Origin: Candidatus Solibacter sp.
Lineage (GTDB): Bacteria > Acidobacteriota > Terriglobia > Bryobacterales > Bryobacteraceae
Direction: 5' to 3'
Assembly: GCA_017883345.1 (NCBI GenBank)
Contig: JADGNT010000036.1
Location: forward strand, 1-13,808
Length of the DNA stretch: 13,808 nt
The notes beneath the pieces are model-generated. The model was not told the origin of the DNA and did not search any database. It saw only the letters and a program-made list of their open reading frames with translations. Shown piece after piece: positions 1-7,098 of this stretch. A program made the translations under genes and the position numbers. The stretch's first letter is position 1, and every line of letters begins with the position of its first letter.

Positions 1-146
1 TCCGCAATCACCTCGATGGCCAGCCTCTCGGTGTTGCTGATGGCCTCTTCGCGGGTTTCGCCGTAGGCCATCACGCCCGGGAGTTCCAGCGCTTCGGCGA
101 TCCAGCGCCCATCGTCTTCGCGGTCCAGTTCGATGGAAAGGTTCAC
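1..146 (-). CDS. HicB-like antitoxin, N-terminal part (runs off left edge)
   Basis: The minus strand reads from a GTG at 146 to the edge, giving about 48 residues that start VNLSIELDREDDGRWIAEAL and continue with LPGVMAYGETREEAI. This is the HicB/UPF0150 pattern: a beta strand, an acidic DDGRW turn, the LPG-x(5)-G-x-T-x-EEA core and an amphipathic helix. A TAG stop lies five codons upstream in frame and no other start codon falls between, so the GTG is forced. HicB proteins usually neutralise the HicA mRNA interferase and often bind their own promoter. A HicA partner, if present, would be left of the window, so toxin-antitoxin function is not shown; solitary HicB-like proteins are common. The gene diverges from the ABC operon. 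Family assignment is fairly sure, function is not. Confidence 0.75.
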   Translation of the reverse strand, partial: MNLSIELDREDDGRWIAEALELPGVMAYGETREEAISNTERLAIEVIA

Positions 147-194
147 ATTGGGATTCTACCGCAGGTGGTAGCGCCCCGGGCGAACCCCCGCAAT

Positions 195-224
195 TTGACA
201 ACCCTTGCCCACCTTCCCTATGAT
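195..224 (+). promoter_or_regulatory. Sigma-70-like promoter of the ABC operon
   Basis: TTGACA at 195-200 is a perfect -35 hexamer. TATGAT at 219-224 matches the -10 consensus at five of six positions, and the spacer is 18 bases. Transcription would start near 231, leaving a leader of about 87 bases before the ATG at 318. The position argues against starting the ATPase further upstream: an in-frame extension reaching back to 165 would contain this promoter. The call rests on the sequence match only. Confidence 0.6.
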
Positions 225-317
225 GTAATTTCAATTCAATCGTTTGGCGCAGTTCCCCGATGCGCCGTTTCGCGCCCTAATGGCAACTACCACATCTGTC
301 TGGTCTGGAACATCAAT

Positions 318-1301
318 ATGATCAAAGTCGAAGGTCTAACCAAGCGATACGCACGTACTGTCGCCGTAGACGACATCTCATTCGAGGTGGAAAAGGGCCA
401 AATCGTCGGCTTCCTGGGCCCGAATGGGGCCGGTAAGACCACCACGATGCGCGTTCTTACCTGCTTCCTCCCGCCCACGGCCGGCAAAGCCACGATTTGC
501 GGCTTCGACGTGCTGGAGAACCCGCAAGAGGTCAAAAAGCGCATCGGATACCTACCGGAAACGCCTCCGCTCTACCCAGAAATGGAGGTCATCGAGTACC
601 TCACCTTCGTCGGGCAGATCAAAGGCATCCCGAGCGCCGACATCAAGCGCCGCGCCGACGAGGTGATCGGGCGCTGCGCGCTGGGCGACGTCCGGTCCAA
701 GTTGATCGGCAAGCTGTCCAAAGGCTTCCGCCAGCGCGTCGGCATCGCGCAGGCCATCATCCACAACCCGGATGTGCTGATCCTGGATGAGCCCACCAGC
801 GGTCTCGACCCCAAGCAGATCATCGAAATCCGCGAACTGCTCAAAGCGCTCTCCGGCGAGCACACCATCATCCTCAGCACCCACATCCTGAGCGAGGTGG
901 AGCAGTCCTGCGAACGCGTCATCATTATTAGTCAGGGCAAACTGGTGGCGCAGGATTCGGTTGCCAACCTGACCAACCGCCTGCGCGGAAGCGAAGCCGT
1001 CAGCCTGGAAGTGGAATCCGCCGACGGCCACCCGAACCCCACCGAAGTGCAGGGACGCCTGGAACAGGTTTCGGGCGTCAGCCGGGTCATGATGAAGGAT
1101 TCCAAGGGCGGCCGGCTGAGCTTCGAAGTGGAAAGCCTGCAAGGCCGCCACATCCGCGCCGAACTGGCGCGCAGCGTGGTCAACTCCGGTTGGAATCTCA
1201 GCGAACTGCGCGCCGTCGGCCTGAGCCTGGAAGACATCTTCCTGCAGCTCACCACCGTGGAAACCAAAGAAGACACGAAAGAAGAAGGAGGCCAGCGTTG
1301 A
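318..1301 (+). CDS. ABC transporter ATP-binding protein (GldA-like, ABC-2 type)
   Basis: This 327-residue cytoplasmic ATPase should power the permease encoded next. Seen in the sequence: Walker A GPNGAGKTT (34-42), a Q-loop region YLPETPPLY with Glu in place of Gln as in GldA/ABC-2 exporters (78-86), signature LSKGFRQR (133-140) in place of LSGGQ, Walker B LILDEPTSGLD (154-164) and an H-loop His189. The roughly 100 residues after the nucleotide-binding domain are a C-terminal extension common in this subfamily. The ATG at 318 is chosen because MIKVEGLTKRY is the normal start of the fold, GGAA lies 7 bases upstream, and the frame further upstream has no homology-like content and crosses the promoter. 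The TGA stop overlaps the TTG start of the permease, which indicates coupled translation. Substrate is unknown. GldA is used only as a family comparison; gliding motility is not shown. Confidence 0.93.
   Translation: MIKVEGLTKRYARTVAVDDISFEVEKGQIVGFLGPNGAGKTTTMRVLTCFLPPTAGKATICGFDVLENPQEVKKRIGYLPETPPLYPEMEVIEYLTFVGQIKGIPSADIKRRADEVIGRCALGDVRSKLIGKLSKGFRQRVGIAQAIIHNPDVLILDEPTSGLDPKQIIEIRELLKALSGEHTIILSTHILSEVEQSCERVIIISQGKLVAQDSVANLTNRLRGSEAVSLEVESADGHPNPTEVQGRLEQVSGVSRVMMKDSKGGRLSFEVESLQGRHIRAELARSVVNSGWNLSELRAVGLSLEDIFLQLTTVETKEDTKEEGGQR
1287..1291 (+). promoter_or_regulatory. Shine-Dalgarno GGAGG that fixes the permease TTG start
   Basis: GGAGG lies 6 bases before the TTG at 1298-1300, inside the last codons of the ATPase gene. 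The TTG overlaps the ATPase stop codon (TTGA). This strong site at ideal spacing supports the non-ATG start; the nearest upstream ATG in this frame (1190) would give 36 non-membrane, Arg-rich residues with no resemblance to the family. Confidence 0.75.
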
Positions 1302-2065
1302 GAAACATACTCCTCATCTGCAAAAAAGAACTCAAGAGCTATTTCGCATCCCCCATCGCCTATCTGCTGATGGCGTTTTTCGGCCTGATCTTCGGATTCG
1401 GCTTCTTCACCGCCACGCGGGATTTCGTGCGCTTCAGCTTCCAGTCCCAGATGATGGGCCAGCAGCAGCCGATGAATGTGAACGACCAGATCATTCGCCC
1501 GCTGCTCGGGTTCGCCTCCACCATCGCGCTCTTCCTGGTGCCCATGATCAGCATGCGGCTGATCGCCGAAGAGAAGCGCACCGGCACCATCGAGCTCCTG
1601 TTGACCTCGCCCATCAGGGACATTGAGATCATCCTCGGCAAGTGGCTGGGCGCGGTGGTGCTTTTCCTGTGCGTGCTCGGCATGTCGATGCTCGACGTCG
1701 CCATGCTCTTCGCCTGGGGTAAACCCGATCTGAAACCCGTGCTGATCGCCTACCTGGGACTGATCCTGCAAGGCGCCTGCCTGCTGGCCATCGGAACTTT
1801 CATCTCCACCACCACGCGCAACCAGATCGTGGCCGGCGGCGTGACTTTCTTCGTCTGCCTGCTGCTCTGGCTGCTGAGTTGGTTCACCGCCTTCGATTCC
1901 GGCCCCGCCTCGCAGGTGGTCAACTACATCTCGATCGTCACCCATTTCGAAAACTTCAGTAAGGGCGTGCTCGATTCCAAAGACGTGGTCTTCTATCTCT
2001 CCATGATCTTCTTCTCACTGTTCATTACCTCGCGGGCGATGGAATCCGTCAGGTGGAGGTCGTAA
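1298..2065 (+). CDS. ABC-2 type permease (GldF-like)
   Basis: This 255-residue inner-membrane protein is read from a TTG start and begins MRNILLICKKELKSYFASP, the classic ABC-2 permease opening, in which a short cytoplasmic helix precedes the first membrane span. About six hydrophobic segments are visible: near residues 20-38 (YLLMAFFGLIFGFGFF), the stretch around LLGFASTIALFLVPM, one around WLGAVVLFLCVLGMS, one around YLGLILQGACLLAIG, one around VTFFVCLLLWLLSW, and the last before the C-terminus (FYLSMIFFSLFIT). Between spans two and three lies RLIAEEKRTGTIELLLTSP, the conserved cytoplasmic coupling segment of GldF/NosY-type permeases. It should pair as a dimer with the upstream ATPase. The next gene starts one base after its stop. 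Substrate unknown. Confidence 0.9.
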   Translation: MRNILLICKKELKSYFASPIAYLLMAFFGLIFGFGFFTATRDFVRFSFQSQMMGQQQPMNVNDQIIRPLLGFASTIALFLVPMISMRLIAEEKRTGTIELLLTSPIRDIEIILGKWLGAVVLFLCVLGMSMLDVAMLFAWGKPDLKPVLIAYLGLILQGACLLAIGTFISTTTRNQIVAGGVTFFVCLLLWLLSWFTAFDSGPASQVVNYISIVTHFENFSKGVLDSKDVVFYLSMIFFSLFITSRAMESVRWRS

Positions 2066-2066
2066 C

Positions 2067-3494
2067 ATGGCTGCCAGCTTTCTTAAGTCCCGACAAACCC
2101 GATACACGGCCTACGCCGCCACTTACATCCTAGTGATCCTCGCGGTGCTCGGCGCCATCAACTTCCTAGCCAACCGCTACGACAAGAGCTACGATTCCAC
2201 CAGCAACAAGCAGTTCAGCCTCTCCGACCAGACCATCAAGGTGGTGGGCAACCTCAAGAGCGACGTCAAGCTGACATACTTCGACGAAGCCACCCGCTTC
2301 CCGCAGGCGCGCGATCTGCTGGACCGATACACCGCCCTTTCTCCGAAGCTGAAGGTGGAATTCATCGACCCGACGAAGAAGCCGCAGCAGGCCAAATCGG
2401 CCGGCTTCCGCCGCGACGTCATGATCCTGGTGGATAGCGGGCTGCGCAAGGAAGAGGCCAAGAGCCTCACCGAAGAGGAAGTCACCGGCGCGCTGATCCG
2501 TTCGCTGAAATCGGGCGAGCGCAACGCCTGCTTCGTGAATGCCGCCAACGAGCACTCGATCGACGACGAGGCCGCCACCGGCTACTCGCTGATGAAGCAG
2601 TTGCTGGAGCGCGACAACTACAAGACCCGCACCATCGATTTCAAACCCAAGGCCGCCGAGCCCGGCAAGACGCTGGCCATCGGCCAGACGCCGGCCGCCG
2701 CGGCAGTGGAAGTGCCCAAGGACTGCCTGACGCTGGTCATCGGCGGACCGCAGCTCGCCTATCCGCCACCCATCGTCGACGCCATCAAGAAGTACGTGGA
2801 AGGCGGCGGGCACGCGCTCTTCCTGCTGGATAACGTGATGAAGATCGGCCGCGGCGAGCCTACCGCGGAGAACACCGAACTGGTCGCGATGCTCTCCGCA
2901 TGGGGCGTCACGCCGAACAAAGACCTGGTGCTGGATCTCAGCGGGATCGGCAACATGTTCGGCGCCGGCCCCGAAATCCCCATCATTCTCGCCTACGAGG
3001 CGCACGCCATTACGCGCCCGCTGACCCGCGTGCCCACGGCGTTCCCCGTGCCGCGGTCGCTAGAGATCAAGTCCGGCGGCAAGAGCACGGTGGAGAAACT
3101 CTTCGGCACCACCGAAGACAGCATCTCGGTGAGCGAGGTTGCCGCTAACGGCGCGATCGACCCGAAGAAGGGAAAGAAGGGGCCGTTCACGCTGGCCGCC
3201 GCGGGTACCCTCACCGGCACGCCGAGCGGACGGTTCGTAGTGGTGGGCACCTCGCAGTGGGCCGAAAACCGCGCCATGGGCTCGCGCACGCTGGGCAACC
3301 GCGATCTGTTCATGAACACGATCAACTGGCTGAGCGCCGACGAAGACCTGATCAGCATCCGTCCCAAATCCACCGAAGACCGGCCGCTCACGCTGACGGC
3401 GCAGAAAATGAACCTGGTGTTCTGGCTGAGCGTGGTGATCTTCCCGCTGGGCATCGTCGGGTTCGGCCTAGCTACCTGGTGGAAGAGGAGATAA
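2067..3494 (+). CDS. GldG-like ABC auxiliary periplasmic protein
   Basis: The 475-residue protein has one membrane span near each end (about residues 15-33, ILVILAVLGAINFLANRY, and about 449-470, LVFWLSVVIFPLGIVGFGLA), with a large domain between them that is probably periplasmic. The first part (SLSDQTIKVVGNLKSDVKLTY and LSPKLKVEFIDP) and the segment ERNACFVNAANEHSIDDEA match the GldG / ABC-transporter-auxiliary family, whose members are encoded beside ABC-2 permeases. Its role is inferred to be an anchored partner of the exporter; no catalytic motif is evident. GGAGG at 2055-2059, 7 bases upstream, supports the ATG at 2067, one base after the permease stop. The C-terminal end (WWKRR) carries the Shine-Dalgarno GAGGAG of the next gene. 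Confidence 0.85.
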   Translation: MAASFLKSRQTRYTAYAATYILVILAVLGAINFLANRYDKSYDSTSNKQFSLSDQTIKVVGNLKSDVKLTYFDEATRFPQARDLLDRYTALSPKLKVEFIDPTKKPQQAKSAGFRRDVMILVDSGLRKEEAKSLTEEEVTGALIRSLKSGERNACFVNAANEHSIDDEAATGYSLMKQLLERDNYKTRTIDFKPKAAEPGKTLAIGQTPAAAAVEVPKDCLTLVIGGPQLAYPPPIVDAIKKYVEGGGHALFLLDNVMKIGRGEPTAENTELVAMLSAWGVTPNKDLVLDLSGIGNMFGAGPEIPIILAYEAHAITRPLTRVPTAFPVPRSLEIKSGGKSTVEKLFGTTEDSISVSEVAANGAIDPKKGKKGPFTLAAAGTLTGTPSGRFVVVGTSQWAENRAMGSRTLGNRDLFMNTINWLSADEDLISIRPKSTEDRPLTLTAQKMNLVFWLSVVIFPLGIVGFGLATWWKRR

Positions 3495-3497
3495 TCC

Positions 3498-4805
3498 ATG
3501 AAGCCGAAGGGACTCCTCATTGCCGTCGTTCTTTTGGCTGTTCTGGGGGGAGTAACCTGGTGGAGCAATAAGAGCCAGGCCGACAAAGCCAAAGCGCCCG
3601 CCGCCGACGCTCCCGCCAAGCTGCTGACCATTCCGGACGACCAGTTCGTGGAGATCAAGATCAAGAAGGTCACCGATGAACTCCTCGCCCTGAAACGCGA
3701 AAACGGCAAGTGGCAGATGACCGCGCCCAAGCCGATGGCCGCCGATCAGGACGCCGCCGGCTCCATGGTTTCCACCCTGGCCAATCTCAACGCCGATAAG
3801 GTGATCGAGGAGAAGGCCACCGACCTCAAGCAATACGGCCTCGACATCCCCACGCTCGACGTGCAGATCGTGCGCAAGGACGGCAAGACAGACCGCCTGC
3901 TGATCGGCGACGACACGCTCAACGGAAGCGGCGCCTACGCCAAGCTGGCCAATAACGCCAAGGTGGTCACGGTCGGCAGCTTCACCAAGACCAGCCTCGA
4001 CAAGCGCCCCGACGACCTGCGCGACAAGCGCCTGCTGACCTTCGATGCCGACAAACTCTCGCGCGTCGAGCTTACCGCCAAGGGTCCGGCGGTGGAATTC
4101 GGCAAGAACGGTCAGAACGAGTGGCAGATCGTCAAGCCGCGCCCGTTGCGCGCCGATGGATCGGCGGTGGATGGCCTGGTGAGCAAGCTCAAAGACGCCA
4201 AAATGGACCTTTCCGAGGCGGAAGCCGCCAAGAAGTTCGCCGCGGCCACCAAGGTGGCCACCGTCACCGTCACCGACGCCGGCGGCACGCAGACGATGGA
4301 AGTCCGCCGCGACAAAGACAAGAACGTCTTCGCCAGGAGTTCCGCCGTGGAAGGCCTGTACAAGGCCAACGCCGATCTGGCCGACGCCATCGATAAAGGC
4401 ATGGACGATTTCCGTAATAAAAAACTCTTCGATTTCGGCTTCAGCGATCCGAGCCGGGTCGAGGTCAAAGGCACGGGCTACACCAAGGCGGGCGACAAGT
4501 GGACCGCCAACGGGAAGACCATGGACAACGCCAGCGTGCAGACGCTGATCGATAAACTGCGCGACCTGGCCGCTACAAAGTTCGCCGAAAAGGGCGGTGG
4601 AGAACCCGTTATGGTGGCGAGCGTGGTCTCCAATAGCGGCAAGCGGAACGAAAAAGTCTCCATTAGCAAGCAGGGGACGCAATATTTTGCGCAACGTGAC
4701 GGCGAACCCAGCATCTATGAACTGGACAGTAAGGTTGTCGAGGACCTGCAGAAAGCCGCTTCCGAAGTGAAAGAAGCGCCGCCGGAGCAACCGAAGAAGA
4801 AATAA
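3498..4805 (+). CDS. DUF4340 domain-containing protein, membrane-anchored
   Basis: This 435-residue protein starts with a signal-anchor (about residues 5-22) and then a long soluble part, presumably periplasmic, ending in a charged tail (PPEQPKKK). It matches the DUF4340 family, typically encoded right after gldG-like genes; its function is unknown. Three related units are visible, starting at about residues 42, 179 and 310. Each has a LLT/LFDF strand, an E/VE-rich strand, a KW or EW turn (KWQMTAPKP, EWQIVKPRP, KWTANG), a helix ending in LxxL, and then strands closing with DDLRDK- or DDFRNK-like segments. The third unit is the most diverged. The ATG sits 3 bases after the gldG-like stop with GAGGAG 7 bases upstream. 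It is the last gene of the operon. Confidence 0.85.
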   Translation: MKPKGLLIAVVLLAVLGGVTWWSNKSQADKAKAPAADAPAKLLTIPDDQFVEIKIKKVTDELLALKRENGKWQMTAPKPMAADQDAAGSMVSTLANLNADKVIEEKATDLKQYGLDIPTLDVQIVRKDGKTDRLLIGDDTLNGSGAYAKLANNAKVVTVGSFTKTSLDKRPDDLRDKRLLTFDADKLSRVELTAKGPAVEFGKNGQNEWQIVKPRPLRADGSAVDGLVSKLKDAKMDLSEAEAAKKFAAATKVATVTVTDAGGTQTMEVRRDKDKNVFARSSAVEGLYKANADLADAIDKGMDDFRNKKLFDFGFSDPSRVEVKGTGYTKAGDKWTANGKTMDNASVQTLIDKLRDLAATKFAEKGGGEPVMVASVVSNSGKRNEKVSISKQGTQYFAQRDGEPSIYELDSKVVEDLQKAASEVKEAPPEQPKKK

Positions 4806-4855
4806 GCGGAGAGCACGCTCTAAGTCGGTGAAGCCGGAACTAAGGAAGTTTTCGA

Positions 4856-4989
4856 TTCAACGCAGAGACGCAGAGAACGCAGAGATAAGCGCAGAGAAAA
4901 CTGAAAACAAGATAGACACAAATCCGGCTGCCTTGCCTGCTTCTGCTTCTCTGCGCTTCTCTCTGCGTTCTCTGCGTCTCTGCGTTGAA
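4856..4989. repeat. Long inverted repeat with 43-bp arms (CGCAGAG family)
   Basis: The left arm 4856-4898 and the right arm 4947-4989 are reverse complements at 42 of 43 positions (one T/G difference), separated by a 48-base spacer. Each arm is built from near-repeats of ACGCAGAG (cgcagag, acgcagag, aacgcagag, gcgcagag). The gap lies between the end of the DUF4340 gene and pncB, so an RNA hairpin could protect the 3' end of the ABC-operon transcript or sit in the pncB leader. There is no T-run after the stem, so a classical terminator is not indicated. Short repeats of this composition occur in many genomes and give spurious peptides with NAETQRTQR; origin and function are unknown. Confidence 0.9.
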
Positions 4990-5019
4990 AAAGCATCTAC
5001 GCGCTGAAAAAGCATTTAC
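4982..5019 (+). repeat. 19-bp tandem duplication just before pncB
   Basis: Two adjacent 19-base units (4982-5000 and 5001-5019) share the core TGAAAAAGCAT and are identical at 17 of 19 positions. The first unit overlaps the last 8 bases of the long inverted repeat, so the duplication probably arose at the edge of that element. The second copy supplies an in-frame TGA (5005-5007) upstream of the pncB ATG. No Shine-Dalgarno sequence is visible in it. Confidence 0.8.
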
Positions 5020-5022
5020 CCA

Positions 5023-6336
5023 ATGAACGGCCTTCTCACCGACCTTTACGAACTCACCATGGCCGCCGGGTACTTCGAGTGCGGCAAGGCCGGCGAGAAG
5101 GCCACCTTCGAATTCAGCATCCGCCGCCTGCCCGCGAACCGCAATTACGCCGTCATCGCCGGCCTCCCCCAAGTCGTCGACTACCTGCTTAACCTGAGCT
5201 TCACCGGCGAGGAAATCGCCTACCTGCGCGCGCTCCCCCAGTTTGCCCAGGTGAGCCCCGCCTTCTTCGACTACCTGCGCGACTTCCGCTTCACCGGCGA
5301 TCTCTTCGCTGTCCCGGAAGGCACCCTGCTCTTCGCCGGCGAACCCGTGCTCACCATACGCGCGCCGCTCCTCGAAGCGCAGATCCCGGAAACCTACCTG
5401 CTGAGTGCCGTCACCTTCCAGACGCTGATCGCGTCCAAAGCGGCGCGCTGCACGACGGCCGCCGCCGCTCGGCCCGTCGTCGAGTTCGGCACGCGGCGCG
5501 CGCACACTCCCGAAGCTGGTACGCTGGGCGCGCGCGCGGCCTACCTGGGCGGCTGCGCCGGCACCAGCAACACGCTCGCCGGATTCCGCTACGGCATCCC
5601 GGTGATGGGCACCGCCGCTCACTCCTGGGTGATGTCGTTTCCCTGCGAGACCGACGCCTTCCGCAAACTGCAGCGCGTCCTGGGCCCGGCCACGGTCCAC
5701 CTGCTGGATACCTACGACACGCTGGAAGGCGCGCGCCGCGCCGCCGCTCTCGGCGGCCCGATGTGGGGAGTCCGCCTGGATAGCGGCGATTTCGACGCGC
5801 TCTCCCGCCAGGTGCGCGGCATCCTCGACGAGGCCGGCCACGCCGGCGCCAAGATCATGGTGAGCGGCGATCTCGACGAATACCGTATCCGCGACCTGGT
5901 CGCCAATGGTGCGCCCATCGATTCCTTCGGCGTCGGCACGCAGCTCTCTACCAGCGCCGACGCGCCGCACATGAGCGCCATCTATAAAATGGTGGAACTG
6001 GAAATCTGCGGCATCAAGCGCTTCACCGCCAAGTACAGCGACGACAAGTCTTCCCTTCCCGGCGCCAAACAGGTCTTCCGCGACCTGGCGCGCGACGTGG
6101 TGGCGCGCTCCGGCGAATGCGGCAAGGGCGAAGCGCTATTGCGCCCCATCATTCTCGGCGGCCGTCTGATCGAGCCGCTGCCCACGCTGGCGCAGGCCCG
6201 CGACCGCGCCGCGCAGTCGATCGCGAATCTGCCGCCCGCTCTGCGACAATTGGAGGTAGCGGAGCCATGGCCGGTGATCCAGAGCCGCGAATTGCGCGAG
6301 CTGATCGGCCAGACGCGCTCCAATCTGCGCGGATGA
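5023..6336 (+). CDS. pncB: Nicotinate phosphoribosyltransferase
   Basis: This 437-residue cytoplasmic enzyme joins nicotinate and PRPP to nicotinate mononucleotide, using ATP, in the Preiss-Handler NAD salvage route. Family hallmarks are the start LLTDLYELTMAAGYF (4-18), FEFSIRRLPANRNYAV, GTAAHSWVMSF with His200 (the probable phosphorylated histidine), LLDTYDT, the PRPP/nicotinate site GVRLDSGD (249-256), and FGVGTQLSTS. The length fits bacterial PncB proteins (about 400-490). An in-frame TGA at 5005-5007 and the lack of another start codon fix the ATG at 5023, although no Shine-Dalgarno precedes it. The stop overlaps the start of the next gene as ATGA, and that gene encodes the preceding step of the same pathway. 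Repeats flank the pair on both sides. Confidence 0.93.
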   Translation: MNGLLTDLYELTMAAGYFECGKAGEKATFEFSIRRLPANRNYAVIAGLPQVVDYLLNLSFTGEEIAYLRALPQFAQVSPAFFDYLRDFRFTGDLFAVPEGTLLFAGEPVLTIRAPLLEAQIPETYLLSAVTFQTLIASKAARCTTAAAARPVVEFGTRRAHTPEAGTLGARAAYLGGCAGTSNTLAGFRYGIPVMGTAAHSWVMSFPCETDAFRKLQRVLGPATVHLLDTYDTLEGARRAAALGGPMWGVRLDSGDFDALSRQVRGILDEAGHAGAKIMVSGDLDEYRIRDLVANGAPIDSFGVGTQLSTSADAPHMSAIYKMVELEICGIKRFTAKYSDDKSSLPGAKQVFRDLARDVVARSGECGKGEALLRPIILGGRLIEPLPTLAQARDRAAQSIANLPPALRQLEVAEPWPVIQSRELRELIGQTRSNLRG

Positions 6337-6911
6337 AAACCATTTTCTTCGACATCGATTCGCAACTGGACTTCCTGTACCCCGCGGGGGCCCTCTACGT
6401 CCCGGGCGCCGAGCGCATCGTGCCCACCATCGCGCGCCTCAACCGGTACGCCGCGGCGCACGGCATCCCGGTGGTCTCCACCACCGACGCCCACACGGAG
6501 AACGACCCCGAATTCCAGGACTGGCCGCCGCACTGCGTGGCCGGCACGACCGGCCAGCACAAGGCCGAAGCCACGCTCTTGGAGAGACGCGTGGTGGTGC
6601 CCAACCGGGACTGCGGCCTGGCACTCGATGGCGCGCAGCAGATCGTCGTGGAGAAGCAGCACGTGGACGTTTTCACGGCGCGCAATCTCTCACGCGTCGT
6701 GGAGTTGCTGGCGGCGGATGGCTTCGTGGTCTACGGTGTGGTCACCGAAATCTGCGTGCTCTTCGCCGCCCGCGGCCTGCTGAAATACGGCAAGCCTGTT
6801 ACTATCGTGACCGATGCCGTGGCGGCGCTCACCGCCGAGGCTTCCGAACGGGCGCTGGAAGAGATTTGCGGCGCCGGCGGCAGGCTGCTACGAAGTTCCG
6901 AAATCGGTTGA
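6333..6911 (+). CDS. pncA: Nicotinamidase-like isochorismatase-family hydrolase
   Basis: This 192-residue cysteine hydrolase is expected to deamidate nicotinamide to nicotinate, the substrate of PncB. The nicotinamidase triad is present: Asp9 (DSQLDF), Lys108 (VVEKQHVDVF) and Cys141 (VVTEICVLFAARG). Asp52 and His54 (STTDAH) and His67 (DWPPHC) match metal-ligand or active-site positions of PncA enzymes. The first motif reads DIDSQLDF rather than DVQNDF. The ATG at 6333 overlaps the pncB stop (ATGA), so translation is probably coupled; longer reading upstream would run inside pncB in another frame. Another amide substrate is possible because this superfamily is broad, but the conserved triad and the pncB partner favour nicotinamide. 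Confidence 0.85.
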   Translation: MKTIFFDIDSQLDFLYPAGALYVPGAERIVPTIARLNRYAAAHGIPVVSTTDAHTENDPEFQDWPPHCVAGTTGQHKAEATLLERRVVVPNRDCGLALDGAQQIVVEKQHVDVFTARNLSRVVELLAADGFVVYGVVTEICVLFAARGLLKYGKPVTIVTDAVAALTAEASERALEEICGAGGRLLRSSEIG

Positions 6912-6922
6912 CGCGGATTCAC

Positions 6923-6957
6923 CGCAGAGACGCTGAGAACGCAGAGGAAGCGCAGAG
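6923..6957 (+). repeat. Second copy of the CGCAGAG repeat, downstream of pncA
   Basis: This 35-base stretch matches the left arm of the inverted repeat upstream of pncB (4861-4896) except for one substitution (CGCTGAG for CGCAGAG) and a one-base gap. It is a single arm with no inverted partner nearby. It begins 11 bases after the pncA stop, so the pncB-pncA pair is bracketed by the same repeat family in the same orientation as the left arm. Confidence 0.8.
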
Positions 6958-7011
6958 TTCAACGCCACGGACGGGGTCCTTGGTGGAATGGGATGGGAAA
7001 CCGGGAAGAAT

Positions 7012-7068
7012 GCCCCCAAGAATGGGGGCGGCCCAGAGGGCACCCCGCCTGAAAGGCTACGCTACGGT
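7012..7068 (+). repeat. Dispersed palindromic repeat with TACGCTAC end, copy A
   Basis: A hairpin with stem GCCCCCA/TGGGGGC and loop AGAA (7012-7029) is followed after 17 bases by a 22-base block, 7047-7068, that is identical to 11323-11344. That block has the small palindrome GCCT-GAA-AGGC and the end TACGCTACGGT. It lies in the 195-base gap between pncA and the quinone oxidoreductase gene, with nothing coding in it. The rest of the gap holds the CGCAGAG copy and unremarkable sequence. Confidence 0.75.
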
Positions 7069-7098
7069 ATGGGTTTCCGGAGAGAAGAACAAAAACAA

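Noticed and set aside
165..317. N-terminal extension of the ABC ATPase by 51 residues
   Set aside because: It would cross the promoter at 195-224 and has no resemblance to the family. The ATG at 318 starts at the usual MIKVEGLTKRY.
932..1945. Long minus-strand open frame across the ATPase and permease genes
   Set aside because: Low-complexity His/Glu/Gly-rich translation, antisense to well supported genes, with no ribosome site or family resemblance.
4806..4855. Factor-independent terminator after the DUF4340 gene
   Set aside because: Only a 4-5 bp AGAGC/GCTCT palindrome with a very tight loop and no T-run is present.
4856..4989. CRISPR array or transposon ends
   Set aside because: The repeats have no regular spacers, and no transposase or target-site duplication is seen. 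The structure is one inverted repeat with internal near-repeats.
3468..5970. Two long minus-strand open frames over the DUF4340 and pncB genes, the second ending in NAETQRTQR-like peptide
   Set aside because: They shadow the real genes. The NAETQRTQR tail is the translated CGCAGAG repeat, a known source of spurious proteins.
6117..6332. Upstream start for the nicotinamidase-like protein inside pncB
   Set aside because: The extension is Arg/Ala-rich out-of-frame pncB sequence. The ATG at 6333 gives the normal length and the ATGA coupling.
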